Positions 1 to 5,858 of a DNA stretch of 11,703 nucleotides are shown in pieces. Origin of the DNA: an uncultured Lachnospiraceae bacterium (lineage in GTDB: Bacteria; Bacillota; Clostridia; Lachnospirales; Lachnospiraceae); assembly GCA_949935685.1 (NCBI GenBank), contig CATLGN010000026.1, forward strand, positions 1 through 11,703. Reading direction: 5' to 3'. Under the pieces are notes generated by a model, which worked only from the letters and a program-made list of their open reading frames with translations, was not told where the DNA came from and made no database searches. Every line of letters begins with the position of its first letter. Position 1 is the first letter of the stretch. The position numbers and the translations under genes were made by a program.

Positions 1-378
1 GCTCTGTCCCGCGACGGCTTTGGCATAAGGGTCCAACAGAATATGGCTTTTATCAAAAATCAGACCCTTTCCCGGGTCATAGGGACCGTCCACCCGATAG
101 GCGTATTCAAATTCTTCGATATTTAATCCGAATACGATCATGGAGTATACTTTTCCAATACGATAACGTTCCGGAAAGGGAATTGTGGCAAACGGTTCTT
201 CTTCTCCCCGGTTATAGAGAAGCAGTTCGCAGGATGTGGCGTTTTGGGATTGTACCGTAAAATTGACGCAACTATTGGACAGTGCGGTGGCGCCATTTTG
301 GGAATAAAATCCGGGACGAACTTCATAGCCATTGATAATATCAAGTACTTTTAATTCCTGTATCGGCATAATTGGCAT
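1..378 (-). CDS. glgX: Glycogen debranching enzyme GlgX-like, N-terminal part (cut by window edge)
   Basis: This is the first 126 codons of a leftward gene that continues beyond position 1. The protein starts MPIMPIQELKVLDIINGYEV and contains RPGFYSQNGATALSNSCVNF, then CELLLYNRGEEEP, then EEFEYAYRVDGPYDPGKGL and LLDPYAKAVAGQS. This is the N-terminal carbohydrate-binding (CBM48/isoamylase N) region typical of bacterial GlgX/isoamylase-type debranching enzymes, which hydrolyse alpha-1,6 branches of glycogen in the cytoplasm. The catalytic GH13 barrel lies outside the window and was not seen. The ATG at 378-376 is chosen because AGGGG lies 7 nt upstream; an in-frame ATG three codons later (369-367) is possible. 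The gene is divergent from trmB. A pullulanase-type relative cannot be excluded without the catalytic part. Confidence 0.85.
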   Translation of the reverse strand, partial: MPIMPIQELKVLDIINGYEVRPGFYSQNGATALSNSCVNFTVQSQNATSCELLLYNRGEEEPFATIPFPERYRIGKVYSMIVFGLNIEEFEYAYRVDGPYDPGKGLIFDKSHILLDPYAKAVAGQS

Positions 379-419
379 TGTTTTTCCCCTTTTACATTGA
401 TTACTGTTATCTTTTTCCT

Positions 420-448
420 ATTCTAACATAATCTCCCGTTATTGGGAA
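420..448 (-). promoter_or_regulatory. Possible promoter of the glgX-like gene
   Basis: Read leftward, TTCCCA (448-443) is followed after 17 bp by TAGAAT (425-420), about 42 bp before the glgX ATG. The -10 matches the sigma-A consensus at five of six positions but the -35 at only four. It would stand back to back with the trmB promoter. This is a weak pattern call. Confidence 0.25.
434..447. repeat. Short inverted repeat in the divergent promoter region
   Basis: TCCC-gttatt-GGGA forms a small dyad, extended by AAT/ATT on the outside with one mismatch (AATcTCCC...GGGAATT). It lies between the two putative promoters, directly before the trmB -35 element. The position suits an operator for the divergent genes. 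The arms are short and chance is a real alternative. Confidence 0.2.
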
Positions 449-477
449 TTGCTTTTCCATTTTAAGTAGTGTATAAT
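449..477 (+). promoter_or_regulatory. Sigma-A-type promoter for trmB-trxA
   Basis: TTGCTT (449-454), a 17-bp spacer and a perfect TATAAT (472-477) lie about 40 bp before the trmB start. Spacing and -10 are ideal; the -35 matches TTGACA at three or four positions depending on weighting. It is the best promoter-like sequence in the window and the only clear one upstream of the rightward genes. Confidence 0.65.
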
Positions 478-518
478 ACAAAAATTGAAAAACATATTAT
501 AATAAGGAAAGACATGGT

Positions 519-1187
519 ATGCGTTTACGAAATATTCCCGGTTCTCAGGAAGTGATAGCGGCCAGCCCTTTTGTCGTAAAAGAGCCGGAGAGCAGGAAAG
601 GCCATTGGAGTGATCTTTTTGGCAATGATCATCCCATTCATATCGAAGTCGGGATGGGAAAAGGAAAGTTTCTGACGACGCTGGCGGCGGCGCATCCTGA
701 TGTGAATTACATCGGTATTGAGCGCTATACAAGCGTGCTTTTGCGGGCTGTGCAGAAAAGAAAGGATTATCCGCTTTCGAACCTTTATTTTGTCTGTATG
801 GATGCGGCGGAGCTGGAAGCGGTTTTCGCACCGGGGGAAGTATCCCGGATCTATCTGAATTTTTCCGATCCGTGGCCGAAAGACCGTCATGCCAAACGCC
901 GTCTTCCCTCAGGCGTGTTTCTGGCCCGCTATGACAGGATATTGTGTGCGAACGGCAGGGTGGAGTTTAAGACGGATAATCGGGCGTTGTTTGATTTTGC
1001 GGTGGACGAGGCAAAGCAGGCAGGGTGGAAAGCGGAGCAGCTCACCTATGATCTGCACGGGGACGCCGCGCTGATGCGGGACAATGTTATGACGGAATAT
1101 GAGGAACGGTTTTCGGCTGCCGGCAATCCGATCTGTAAGTATGTTCTGTATCGCCGGGGGAAAATGGAGCCCAGGGAGTATAGTTAA
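519..1187 (+). CDS. trmB: tRNA (guanine-N7-)-methyltransferase TrmB
   Basis: The 222-residue protein transfers a methyl group from S-adenosylmethionine to N7 of G46 in the variable loop of many tRNAs, in the cytoplasm. It shows the family's motifs in order: EVGMGKGKF at about residues 43-51 (SAM-binding glycine-rich loop), IGIERY at 65-70 (acidic ribose-binding end of strand 2), the diagnostic NFSDPWPKDRHAKRRL at 114-129, FKTDN at 150-154, and MTEYEERF at 191-198. Length is usual for the bacterial family. The start at 519 is supported by AAGGAAAG at 504-511; an ATG at 514 is out of frame. It is the first gene after the promoter at 449-477 and is followed by trxA after 51 nt with no visible terminator, so the two are probably co-transcribed. 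Confidence 0.96.
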   Translation: MRLRNIPGSQEVIAASPFVVKEPESRKGHWSDLFGNDHPIHIEVGMGKGKFLTTLAAAHPDVNYIGIERYTSVLLRAVQKRKDYPLSNLYFVCMDAAELEAVFAPGEVSRIYLNFSDPWPKDRHAKRRLPSGVFLARYDRILCANGRVEFKTDNRALFDFAVDEAKQAGWKAEQLTYDLHGDAALMRDNVMTEYEERFSAAGNPICKYVLYRRGKMEPREYS

Positions 1188-1238
1188 GAAAAATATTCAC
1201 AGAATAACTGAAAAGCAGGAAAGAAAGGATGGAAGATT

Positions 1239-1553
1239 ATGGAGTACAAATTTACGGACGAAAATTTCGAAAGGGAAGTGCTGCAGTCTGATCTGCCGGT
1301 TTTGGTGGATTTTTATGCGGACTGGTGTGTTCCCTGCAAGATGATGGCGCCGATCGTAAAAGAGCTGGCAGAGAAATATGACGGCAAAATCAAAACGGGA
1401 AAACTGGACACGCAGGAGAATCCGGCTGTCACGGAAAAATACAGAGTTATGTCGATTCCGACCTTTATGATATTTCGCAAGGGCGAAGCGGTATTTTCGG
1501 TGACAGGCGCCGTACCAAGACAGGAGCTGGAAGACGCGCTGGATCATATATAA
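1239..1553 (+). CDS. trxA: Thioredoxin with CVPC active site
   Basis: This 104-residue protein is a single-domain thioredoxin with no signal peptide, expected to reduce disulfides in cytoplasmic proteins with electrons from thioredoxin reductase. The active site WCVPCK spans residues 29-34 (C30 and C33), preceded by VLVDFYADW. The cis-proline loop SIPTFMIF starts at residue 72 (P74), and the conserved GAVPRQEL end is present. The length is standard. The oddity is valine in place of glycine in the usual WCGPC motif; residues between the cysteines tune redox potential in this family, so its potential or partners may differ from classical TrxA. A weak AAGGAT-type ribosome binding site precedes the ATG. 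It lies 51 nt after trmB and 67 nt before mrpE, with a strong hairpin in the latter gap. Confidence 0.93.
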   Translation: MEYKFTDENFEREVLQSDLPVLVDFYADWCVPCKMMAPIVKELAEKYDGKIKTGKLDTQENPAVTEKYRVMSIPTFMIFRKGEAVFSVTGAVPRQELEDALDHI

Positions 1554-1559
1554 GGACAG

Positions 1560-1605
1560 GGGGCTGTCACATGTTTCGATTGACCGGACATGTGCAGCTC
1601 CTTTT
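1560..1605 (+). terminator. Intrinsic terminator-like hairpin between trxA and mrpE
   Basis: Left arm GGGGCTGtCACATGT (1560-1574) pairs with right arm ACATGTGCAGCTCC (1588-1601). This makes a 14-bp stem with one G-U pair, a single bulged T at 1567 and a 13-nt loop, followed by TTTT at 1602-1605. The T run is short. It would end the trmB-trxA transcript, but it also sits only 3 nt before the mrpE Shine-Dalgarno, leaving no room for a promoter between them. GACAG (1555-1559) can instead pair with CTGTC (1564-1568), which would break the lower stem. Confidence 0.7.
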
Positions 1606-1608
1606 CAC

Positions 1609-1613
1609 GGAGG
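1609..1613 (+). promoter_or_regulatory. Strong Shine-Dalgarno of mrpE
   Basis: GGAGG lies 7 nt before the mrpE ATG and only 3 nt after the T run of the preceding hairpin. Hairpin formation or ribosome loading could therefore influence each other. Confidence 0.8.
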
Positions 1614-1620
1614 TTATATT

Positions 1621-2085
1621 ATGTTTGTAATGTTTTTGGCGCTTTGGATTGTTTTTAATGGCAGTTTTACCTGGGAGATTTTCTGGTTTGGCGTGACGAT
1701 CGCTGCCTGTATGTATGCCTTTATTTGTAAATTTATGGATTTCAGTTTCCAAAAAGATATGATGTGGACAAAGCGCAGTCTTTTGCTGCTTCGCTATATC
1801 GCGATTCTGATTACAGAGATTATCAAGGCTAATATTACGGCGATGAAACTTTTGTTTTCCGAAAGAAATGCAGTGGAACCGATCCTTGTCCGCTTTCGGA
1901 CCTCGCTGCGGACAAGAGCGGCGCGGGTGTTGCTGGCCAATTCCATTACGCTGACACCGGGAACGATCACCGTATCGCTGGAGGGGGACGAGCTGGTGGT
2001 GCATTGTCTGGATAAGACGCTGGCGGAAGGGCTTGCGGACGGTATTTTTGCAAAAGAGCTGGAAAGGTTGGAAAAGGTGAACTGA
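1621..2085 (+). CDS. mrpE: Na+/H+ antiporter subunit E (MnhE/MrpE/MbhA-like)
   Basis: The 154-residue protein opens with hydrophobic segments at about residues 1-38 (one or two membrane helices), then a basic linker, another hydrophobic stretch near 53-68, and a soluble C-terminal domain. The diagnostic family motif LLANSITLTPGT is at 104-115, followed by ITVSLEGDELVVHCLD. MrpE is a small membrane subunit required for assembly or activity of Mrp complexes; a direct ion path through it is not established. It is the first gene of the operon, as mbhA is in Mbh clusters. The ATG is set by GGAGG 7 nt upstream, and its stop lies 1 nt before mrpF. Length is near that of bacterial MnhE proteins. Confidence 0.93.
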   Translation: MFVMFLALWIVFNGSFTWEIFWFGVTIAACMYAFICKFMDFSFQKDMMWTKRSLLLLRYIAILITEIIKANITAMKLLFSERNAVEPILVRFRTSLRTRAARVLLANSITLTPGTITVSLEGDELVVHCLDKTLAEGLADGIFAKELERLEKVN

Positions 2086-2086
2086 A

Positions 2087-2404
2087 ATGATGGCGTTAGC
2101 GGAAATCAAACATTTTGTATATGAAGCTTCCCTGATTATTCTGGCAGTTATGCTGATGCTTTGTCTTCTGCGGGCAGTGCTTGGTCCCCGCGTGGCGGAC
2201 CGCATCGTGGCGGTGAATATGATGGGAACGATGGTTATGGTTATGATTGCCATTCTGGCGCTTATGATGGGGGAAAGCTATCTGATCGATGTCTGTCTGA
2301 TCTATGCGATGGTCAGCTTTCTGGCGGTTATTGTCATTACGAAGGTGTATATGGGTGTTTACCGGGAACGGCGGAGCAGGGAGAAGGAGGAGAGGAATGG
2401 CTGA
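2087..2404 (+). CDS. mrpF: Antiporter subunit F (MnhF/MrpF/MbhB-like)
   Basis: This 105-residue protein has three predicted membrane helices, at about residues 14-32, 45-62 and 66-90. It ends in a highly charged tail, RERRSREKEERNG. The family signature GPRVADRIVAVN spans residues 33-44, and an in-membrane aspartate, D68, lies in YLIDVCLIYAMVSFLA, as is usual for MrpF. MrpF forms part of the peripheral membrane arm of the Mrp complex and is needed for antiport. Two consecutive ATG codons open the gene, 1 nt after mrpE, so translation is probably coupled. Its 3' end overlaps mrpG by 8 nt. Confidence 0.93.
   Translation: MMALAEIKHFVYEASLIILAVMLMLCLLRAVLGPRVADRIVAVNMMGTMVMVMIAILALMMGESYLIDVCLIYAMVSFLAVIVITKVYMGVYRERRSREKEERNG
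2384..2390 (+). promoter_or_regulatory. Shine-Dalgarno deciding the mrpG start
   Basis: AAGGAGG ends 6 nt before the ATG at 2397, inside the 3' end of mrpF. This fixes the mrpG start at 2397. The longer in-frame reading from 2304 would add 31 arginine-rich residues unlike any MrpG. Confidence 0.85.
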
Positions 2405-2720
2405 ATGGGTTTGTTTTATCGTGGGAACGCTGTTTCTTCTGACGGGACTTGTGATTTTTGCCATTGAATTGTACGGTGCATATCGTTACGATTATGTATT
2501 GAACCGGATGCATATGGCGGCGTTTGGCGATACGTTCGGAATTGGCGTTTCGCTTTTGGGACTGATGATTATAAACGGATTTCATTTTTCTACGTTGAAA
2601 ATGGCGTTGATTATTATTTTTCTCTGGTGCGCCAGCCCGGTGTCTTCTCATCTGATTGCCAGACTGGAAGCCGCCACCAATGAAAATCTGGAAACACATA
2701 TGGAGGTGGAAAAGAAATGA
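2397..2720 (+). CDS. mrpG: Antiporter subunit G (MnhG/MrpG/MbhC-like)
   Basis: From the ATG at 2397 the protein has 107 residues, the usual MrpG size. Three membrane helices are expected at about residues 4-26, 46-62 and 66-84. The family signature RMHMAAFGDTFGIGVSLLGL lies at 37-56 (compare the RxHAxxKxDTLG pattern of MnhG), and SPVSSHLIARLEA at 80-92 matches the conserved TxPxxxHxxARAA end. It is a small subunit of the Mrp complex with a structural role in antiport. An in-frame upstream ATG at 2304 is rejected in favour of 2397, which has an AAGGAGG site. The start overlaps mrpF by 8 nt and the stop overlaps the next gene by ATGA. Confidence 0.93.
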   Translation: MAEWVCFIVGTLFLLTGLVIFAIELYGAYRYDYVLNRMHMAAFGDTFGIGVSLLGLMIINGFHFSTLKMALIIIFLWCASPVSSHLIARLEAATNENLETHMEVEKK

Positions 2721-2992
2721 CGGTATTTACATACATGCTGATGGGGTTTCTCGTGTGTTGTGCGGTTTCTGTCAGCCTGTCGAAAAACCTGCTGAATTCG
2801 ATTCTGATCTATATGTCTTACAGCCTTGTGATGTCGATTATCTGGGTTATACTGGAATCCCCCGATCTGGCGATCACGGAAGCGGCTGTCGGTGCGGGTG
2901 TCACCAGTATTCTGTTTTTTGTCACTCTGAAAAAGATTCATGCCATAGATGAAAGAGAGAAGAGAAAGAAACATGAGCAGGAAGAAGACTGA
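2717..2992 (+). CDS. MbhD-like / MrpA C-terminal-type subunit (DUF4040 family)
   Basis: The 91-residue protein has three hydrophobic helices (about residues 4-20, 27-46 and 51-72) and a very charged tail rich in Lys, Arg and Glu. The signature ESPDLAITEAAVGAGVTSIL spans residues 47-66 and is that of MbhD, equivalent to a piece of the C-terminal region of bacterial MrpA and related to NuoJ. It carries E47, D50 and E55 next to or in the membrane, as its relatives do, likely part of the ion path between antiporter modules. It overlaps mrpG by 4 nt (ATGA) and the next gene by 20 nt, so all three are likely translationally coupled. That this segment is a separate gene is a feature of Mbh-type operons. 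Confidence 0.88.
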   Translation: MTVFTYMLMGFLVCCAVSVSLSKNLLNSILIYMSYSLVMSIIWVILESPDLAITEAAVGAGVTSILFFVTLKKIHAIDEREKRKKHEQEED

Positions 2993-3971
2993 ACAGGAAT
3001 ACCGGAAAACGTTTGCCTTTCGTTTTTTCAGATGGCTGAATGCGGAGGAAGACCGGTATTTGGATAAGGTGGAGATGCATCCGCAGGAGCCTTATGTGGA
3101 AACAGAGGAAGACATCCGGCGGCGGCAGCGGGAAAAGAACGCCCTGTTAAATAAGCTGTATGGGAGAAAAAAGAGCAAAAGCGTCCGTTATCTGGAACTG
3201 TTCTATAAAGGCGCCTGTATCGTATTCTGCGGTATTTTGATATATCTGCTGCTTTTGACCGTATCGTATCTGCCGCCGATCGGCGTTGCGGACAGGCCGG
3301 TGAACAATGAAGTTTCCAGACGGTATATCGAAGAAGGGCTGGATGAAACGGGAGCGGTCAATATTGTCAGCGGCATGATACTGGATTACCGGGCGTTTGA
3401 TACGCTGGGAGAATCGCATGTATTGTTTGTGGCGACGGTAACGGTACTAATTTTGCTGCGGGCGGATCACAAAAAGAAAGAGCGGAGCAGCGCGGGGGAA
3501 GAAATGGCGTATTCTCTGGAAGAAGCGGAGATAAACGATAGAAATTATGAACCCAAAAATGATGCGATTCTGCAAATGGCGGCTTGTATTCTCGTGCCGA
3601 TTATTATTATTTTTGGAATTTACGTGATACTGAACGGGCATCTGGGACCCGGGGGCGGGTTTTCCGGCGGGGCGATCATCGGTGCGGGTCTGATCCTGTA
3701 TCTGAATGCGTTCGGGTTTCAGAAAACGCAGCGGTTTTTTACGGAAAAGACGTATAAGTGGGTCAGTTTTGGTTCCTTATCCTTTTACTGCATTGCCAAG
3801 AGTTATTCATTTTACACGGGGGCGAACCATCTGGAAAACATCATACCAAAGGGAACACCGGGCGCGATTCTGAGCAGCGGTTTGATTCTGCCTCTGAATA
3901 TTGCTGTGGGTCTGGTTGTTGCCTGTACGATGTATGCCTTTTATGTGATGTTCCGAAAAGGGGGATTTTAA
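2973..3971 (+). CDS. Fused MbhE-like and MnhB/MrpB (MbhF-like) antiporter subunit
   Basis: The protein has 332 residues from the ATG at 2973; an ATG at 2949 would add eight but lacks a ribosome binding site. Residues 1-75 are charged and soluble (many Arg, Lys, Glu). A helix at about 78-100 and another near 146-163 flank VNNEVSRRYIEEGLDETGAV (110-129) and ILDYRAFDTLGES (136-148), matching MbhE and the end of MrpA. After a charged linker (164-197), residues 200-330 form a four-helix MnhB domain with NGHLGPGGGFSGGAIIGAGL (221-240) and TPGAILSSGLILPLNIAVGL (295-314). In Mbh and in most Mrp operons these parts lie on separate polypeptides. It overlaps the MbhD-like gene by 20 nt and ends 1 nt before mrpC. 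The role of the N-terminal extension is unknown. Confidence 0.88.
   Translation: MSRKKTEQEYRKTFAFRFFRWLNAEEDRYLDKVEMHPQEPYVETEEDIRRRQREKNALLNKLYGRKKSKSVRYLELFYKGACIVFCGILIYLLLLTVSYLPPIGVADRPVNNEVSRRYIEEGLDETGAVNIVSGMILDYRAFDTLGESHVLFVATVTVLILLRADHKKKERSSAGEEMAYSLEEAEINDRNYEPKNDAILQMAACILVPIIIIFGIYVILNGHLGPGGGFSGGAIIGAGLILYLNAFGFQKTQRFFTEKTYKWVSFGSLSFYCIAKSYSFYTGANHLENIIPKGTPGAILSSGLILPLNIAVGLVVACTMYAFYVMFRKGGF
3958..3964 (+). promoter_or_regulatory. Shine-Dalgarno supporting the GTG start of mrpC
   Basis: AAGGGGG lies 8 nt before the GTG at 3973, inside the end of the preceding gene. The first in-frame ATG (3997) has no comparable site, so the GTG is preferred. Confidence 0.7.
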
Positions 3972-3972
3972 G

Positions 3973-4344
3973 GTGGGTGTCAATTTACTGGCCAATATGC
4001 TGGAAGCGGTTTCGATGGTACTGTTTGGTATCGGATTTGGAAATCTGCTGTTGCAAAAAAATCTGATGAAAAAAATTATCGGTCTGAATATCATGGACTC
4101 TGCCGTTTATCTGTTTCTGGCGGAAAAAGGATATATCGAGGGACGAGCGGCGCCGATTGTGACTGACGGTGTACGAAGCATGGAAGCGTATATCAATCCG
4201 ATTCCCAGTGGGCTGGTGCTGACGGGCATTGTCGTATCGGTATCGGTATCGGCGCTGATGCTCTCGCTTACGATTCGTCTGTACAGACGGTATCATACGC
4301 TGGATCTGGATCGGATCTCTATGATCATGAAACGGGAGGAGTGA
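3973..4344 (+). CDS. mrpC: Antiporter subunit C (MnhC/MrpC/MbhG, NuoK-like)
   Basis: The 123-residue protein has three membrane helices at about residues 5-27, 33-50 and 78-104. This is the NuoK fold. GLNIMDSAVYLFLAEKG lies at 37-53 and the MrpC signature NPIPSGLVLTGIVVSVSVSA at 75-94 (compare DPLPQALVLTAIVI). MrpC sits between the antiporter-like subunits and the small subunits and is thought to help link their ion paths. The start is GTG rather than ATG, placed 1 nt after the previous stop and backed by AAGGGGG. GTATCG occurs three times in tandem at 4234-4251, encoding VSVSVS in helix 3. A GGGAGGAG at its 3' end serves the next gene, 3 nt away. Confidence 0.92.
   Translation: MGVNLLANMLEAVSMVLFGIGFGNLLLQKNLMKKIIGLNIMDSAVYLFLAEKGYIEGRAAPIVTDGVRSMEAYINPIPSGLVLTGIVVSVSVSALMLSLTIRLYRRYHTLDLDRISMIMKREE
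4234..4251 (+). repeat. Three tandem copies of GTATCG within mrpC
   Basis: The 6-bp unit is in frame and encodes Val-Ser three times in the third helix of MrpC. Change in copy number would keep the frame. It may simply reflect codon choice for an alternating Val/Ser helix. Confidence 0.6.
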
Positions 4345-4347
4345 GCA

Positions 4348-5841
4348 ATGGATTTTATTCGCAATTTTCCTTTTATCTCCATTGTTCTTACGCTGTTTTC
4401 GGGAGCAGTCTGTTCGGTGCTGCCGGGACGGGCGGCGCGATGGGTCAACACGGCGGTTATTACGGTTTCCGGGGTATTGTCGGCTCTGGTGCTGCGCTAT
4501 GTGTTGATCACGGGAGAATGCTTTGTCTATATGATGGGACATTTTCCGGCTCCGTGGGGCAATGAGATCCGGGCGGGTGTACTGGAAGCGGCGATGGCGC
4601 TTTTTTTCTGCATCATTATGCTCTTGTCCATGTGGGGCGGGCGTAAGAAACTGGTGGAAGAGGTGGAGGAGAGCCGGCATAATTTATATTATGTTCTGGT
4701 TAATCTGCTGCTCTGTTCCCTGCTTGCGCTGGTCTATACAAATGACCTTTTTACCGCCTATGTGTTTGTGGAGATCAATACGATCGCTGCCTGCGGCCTG
4801 ATTATGGTACGGCAGATCGGACGGACGCTGGCGGCAGCAGCGCGCTATATGATTATGAGCCTCGTCGGTTCGGGGCTTCTGCTGATCGGTCTGTGTATGT
4901 TGTATGATCTGACAGGGCATCTGCTGATGTCCAATATTCAGGAGAGCGTCAGGGGGATTCTGGCAGACGGGACATATGCGATTCCGCTTGTGATTACGAT
5001 TGCGCTGATGGTGGTGGGGCTTGCCATTAAGAGCGCGCTGTTCCCTTTTCATGCCTGGCTGCCGGATGCCTATGGATATTCCACCATATCTTCCGCTGCG
5101 ATACTATCCAGCCTGGCTTCCAAGGGATATATTTTTCTGTTGATTAAAATTATATACCGTGTAATCGGTTTTGACGTGTTCAATAATACGCACATTATCA
5201 ATGTGCTCTTTGTCTTCGGCCTGTTGGCAATGATTTTCGGCTCGCTGAGCGCGATCAAGGAGGGCGGTATTCGCAGAATGATTGCCTTTTCTTCCGTAGC
5301 GCAGGTCGGTTATATCTATATGGGTATCGGATTGGGGACGGAGGCCGGCATGATCGCGGCTGTGTATCACATTTTCGCGCATGCGGCCGGCAAGGCGCTG
5401 CTGTTTATTGCGGTTATAGGATTGACGGATGTATCGGGTTTCAGCAGACGGTTTATCGATCAGACAGGGGCGGGATACCGGAATAAGATTGCGGGCATCG
5501 GTTTTACCGTCGGTTCGCTTTCTATGGTGGGCGTGCCAATATTTGCCGGTTTTATCAGCAAGATTTTGTTTGCGCAGGCGGCGATCCGCAATACGGGCAA
5601 GCTGCTGCCGACAATGATCGTTCTGGCAGTCAGCACGATATTGAATGCCATTTATTTTATGAAAACGGTAATCCGCATTTATACGCCCAGTCCTGACAGC
5701 AAATTTACCGGCATTGCCCTGAAAGAAGAAAAGTTGTATGCACTGGCGATCGTTTTGTTTGTCGCATTGAATATTGCACTGGGAATGTCATCGCAGCCTG
5801 TTGTGAACGCCATACAAACGGGCCTTACAATGTTTGGTTAG
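4348..5841 (+). CDS. mrpD: Antiporter subunit D (MnhD/MrpD/MbhH-like), first antiporter-like subunit
   Basis: The 497-residue, highly hydrophobic protein has the length and about 14 helices of MrpD/NuoN-type proton-conducting subunits. Membrane residues expected for ion transfer are present: E142 in VFVEI (helix 5), K228 in AIKSALFPFHAWLPDA (helix 7), K259 in LASKGY (helix 8), K349 in HIFAHAAGKALLF, and K405 in AGFISK (helix 12). After the conserved LPDA the usual Pro/Ala-rich stretch (APAPASALLSG in the two other histidine-bearing paralogues) is replaced by YGYSTISSAAILSS, so the broken-helix region differs. It follows mrpC by 3 nt with GGGAGGAG as ribosome binding site, the normal mrpC-mrpD arrangement. 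It most likely carries one cation or proton channel of the complex. Confidence 0.92.
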   Translation: MDFIRNFPFISIVLTLFSGAVCSVLPGRAARWVNTAVITVSGVLSALVLRYVLITGECFVYMMGHFPAPWGNEIRAGVLEAAMALFFCIIMLLSMWGGRKKLVEEVEESRHNLYYVLVNLLLCSLLALVYTNDLFTAYVFVEINTIAACGLIMVRQIGRTLAAAARYMIMSLVGSGLLLIGLCMLYDLTGHLLMSNIQESVRGILADGTYAIPLVITIALMVVGLAIKSALFPFHAWLPDAYGYSTISSAAILSSLASKGYIFLLIKIIYRVIGFDVFNNTHIINVLFVFGLLAMIFGSLSAIKEGGIRRMIAFSSVAQVGYIYMGIGLGTEAGMIAAVYHIFAHAAGKALLFIAVIGLTDVSGFSRRFIDQTGAGYRNKIAGIGFTVGSLSMVGVPIFAGFISKILFAQAAIRNTGKLLPTMIVLAVSTILNAIYFMKTVIRIYTPSPDSKFTGIALKEEKLYALAIVLFVALNIALGMSSQPVVNAIQTGLTMFG

Positions 5842-5858
5842 AGAGGGGAGAGGACAGG

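Noticed and set aside
138..344. 68-residue minus-strand reading frame
   Set aside because: It is out of frame with, and inside, the GlgX-like gene, whose family motifs are unmistakable from 378 to the window edge.
1615..1620. TATATT just before the mrpE ATG as a -10 box
   Set aside because: No -35 lies at proper distance (the position falls in the right arm of the hairpin), and transcription would start inside the gene.
1567..2253. 228-residue minus-strand reading frame opposite mrpE and mrpF
   Set aside because: It is rich in His, Arg and Gln as expected for the complement of hydrophobic coding sequence, has no recognisable domain, and runs across the hairpin and two well-supported genes.
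2304..2396. Longer N-terminus for mrpG starting at 2304
   Set aside because: It adds 31 Arg/Trp-rich residues read from the mrpF coding region; the ATG at 2397 has AAGGAGG at the right distance and gives the normal family length.
3985..4680. 231-residue minus-strand reading frame opposite mrpC and mrpD
   Set aside because: Its composition is basic and His/Gln-rich, with no motif; it is a shadow of membrane-protein codons.
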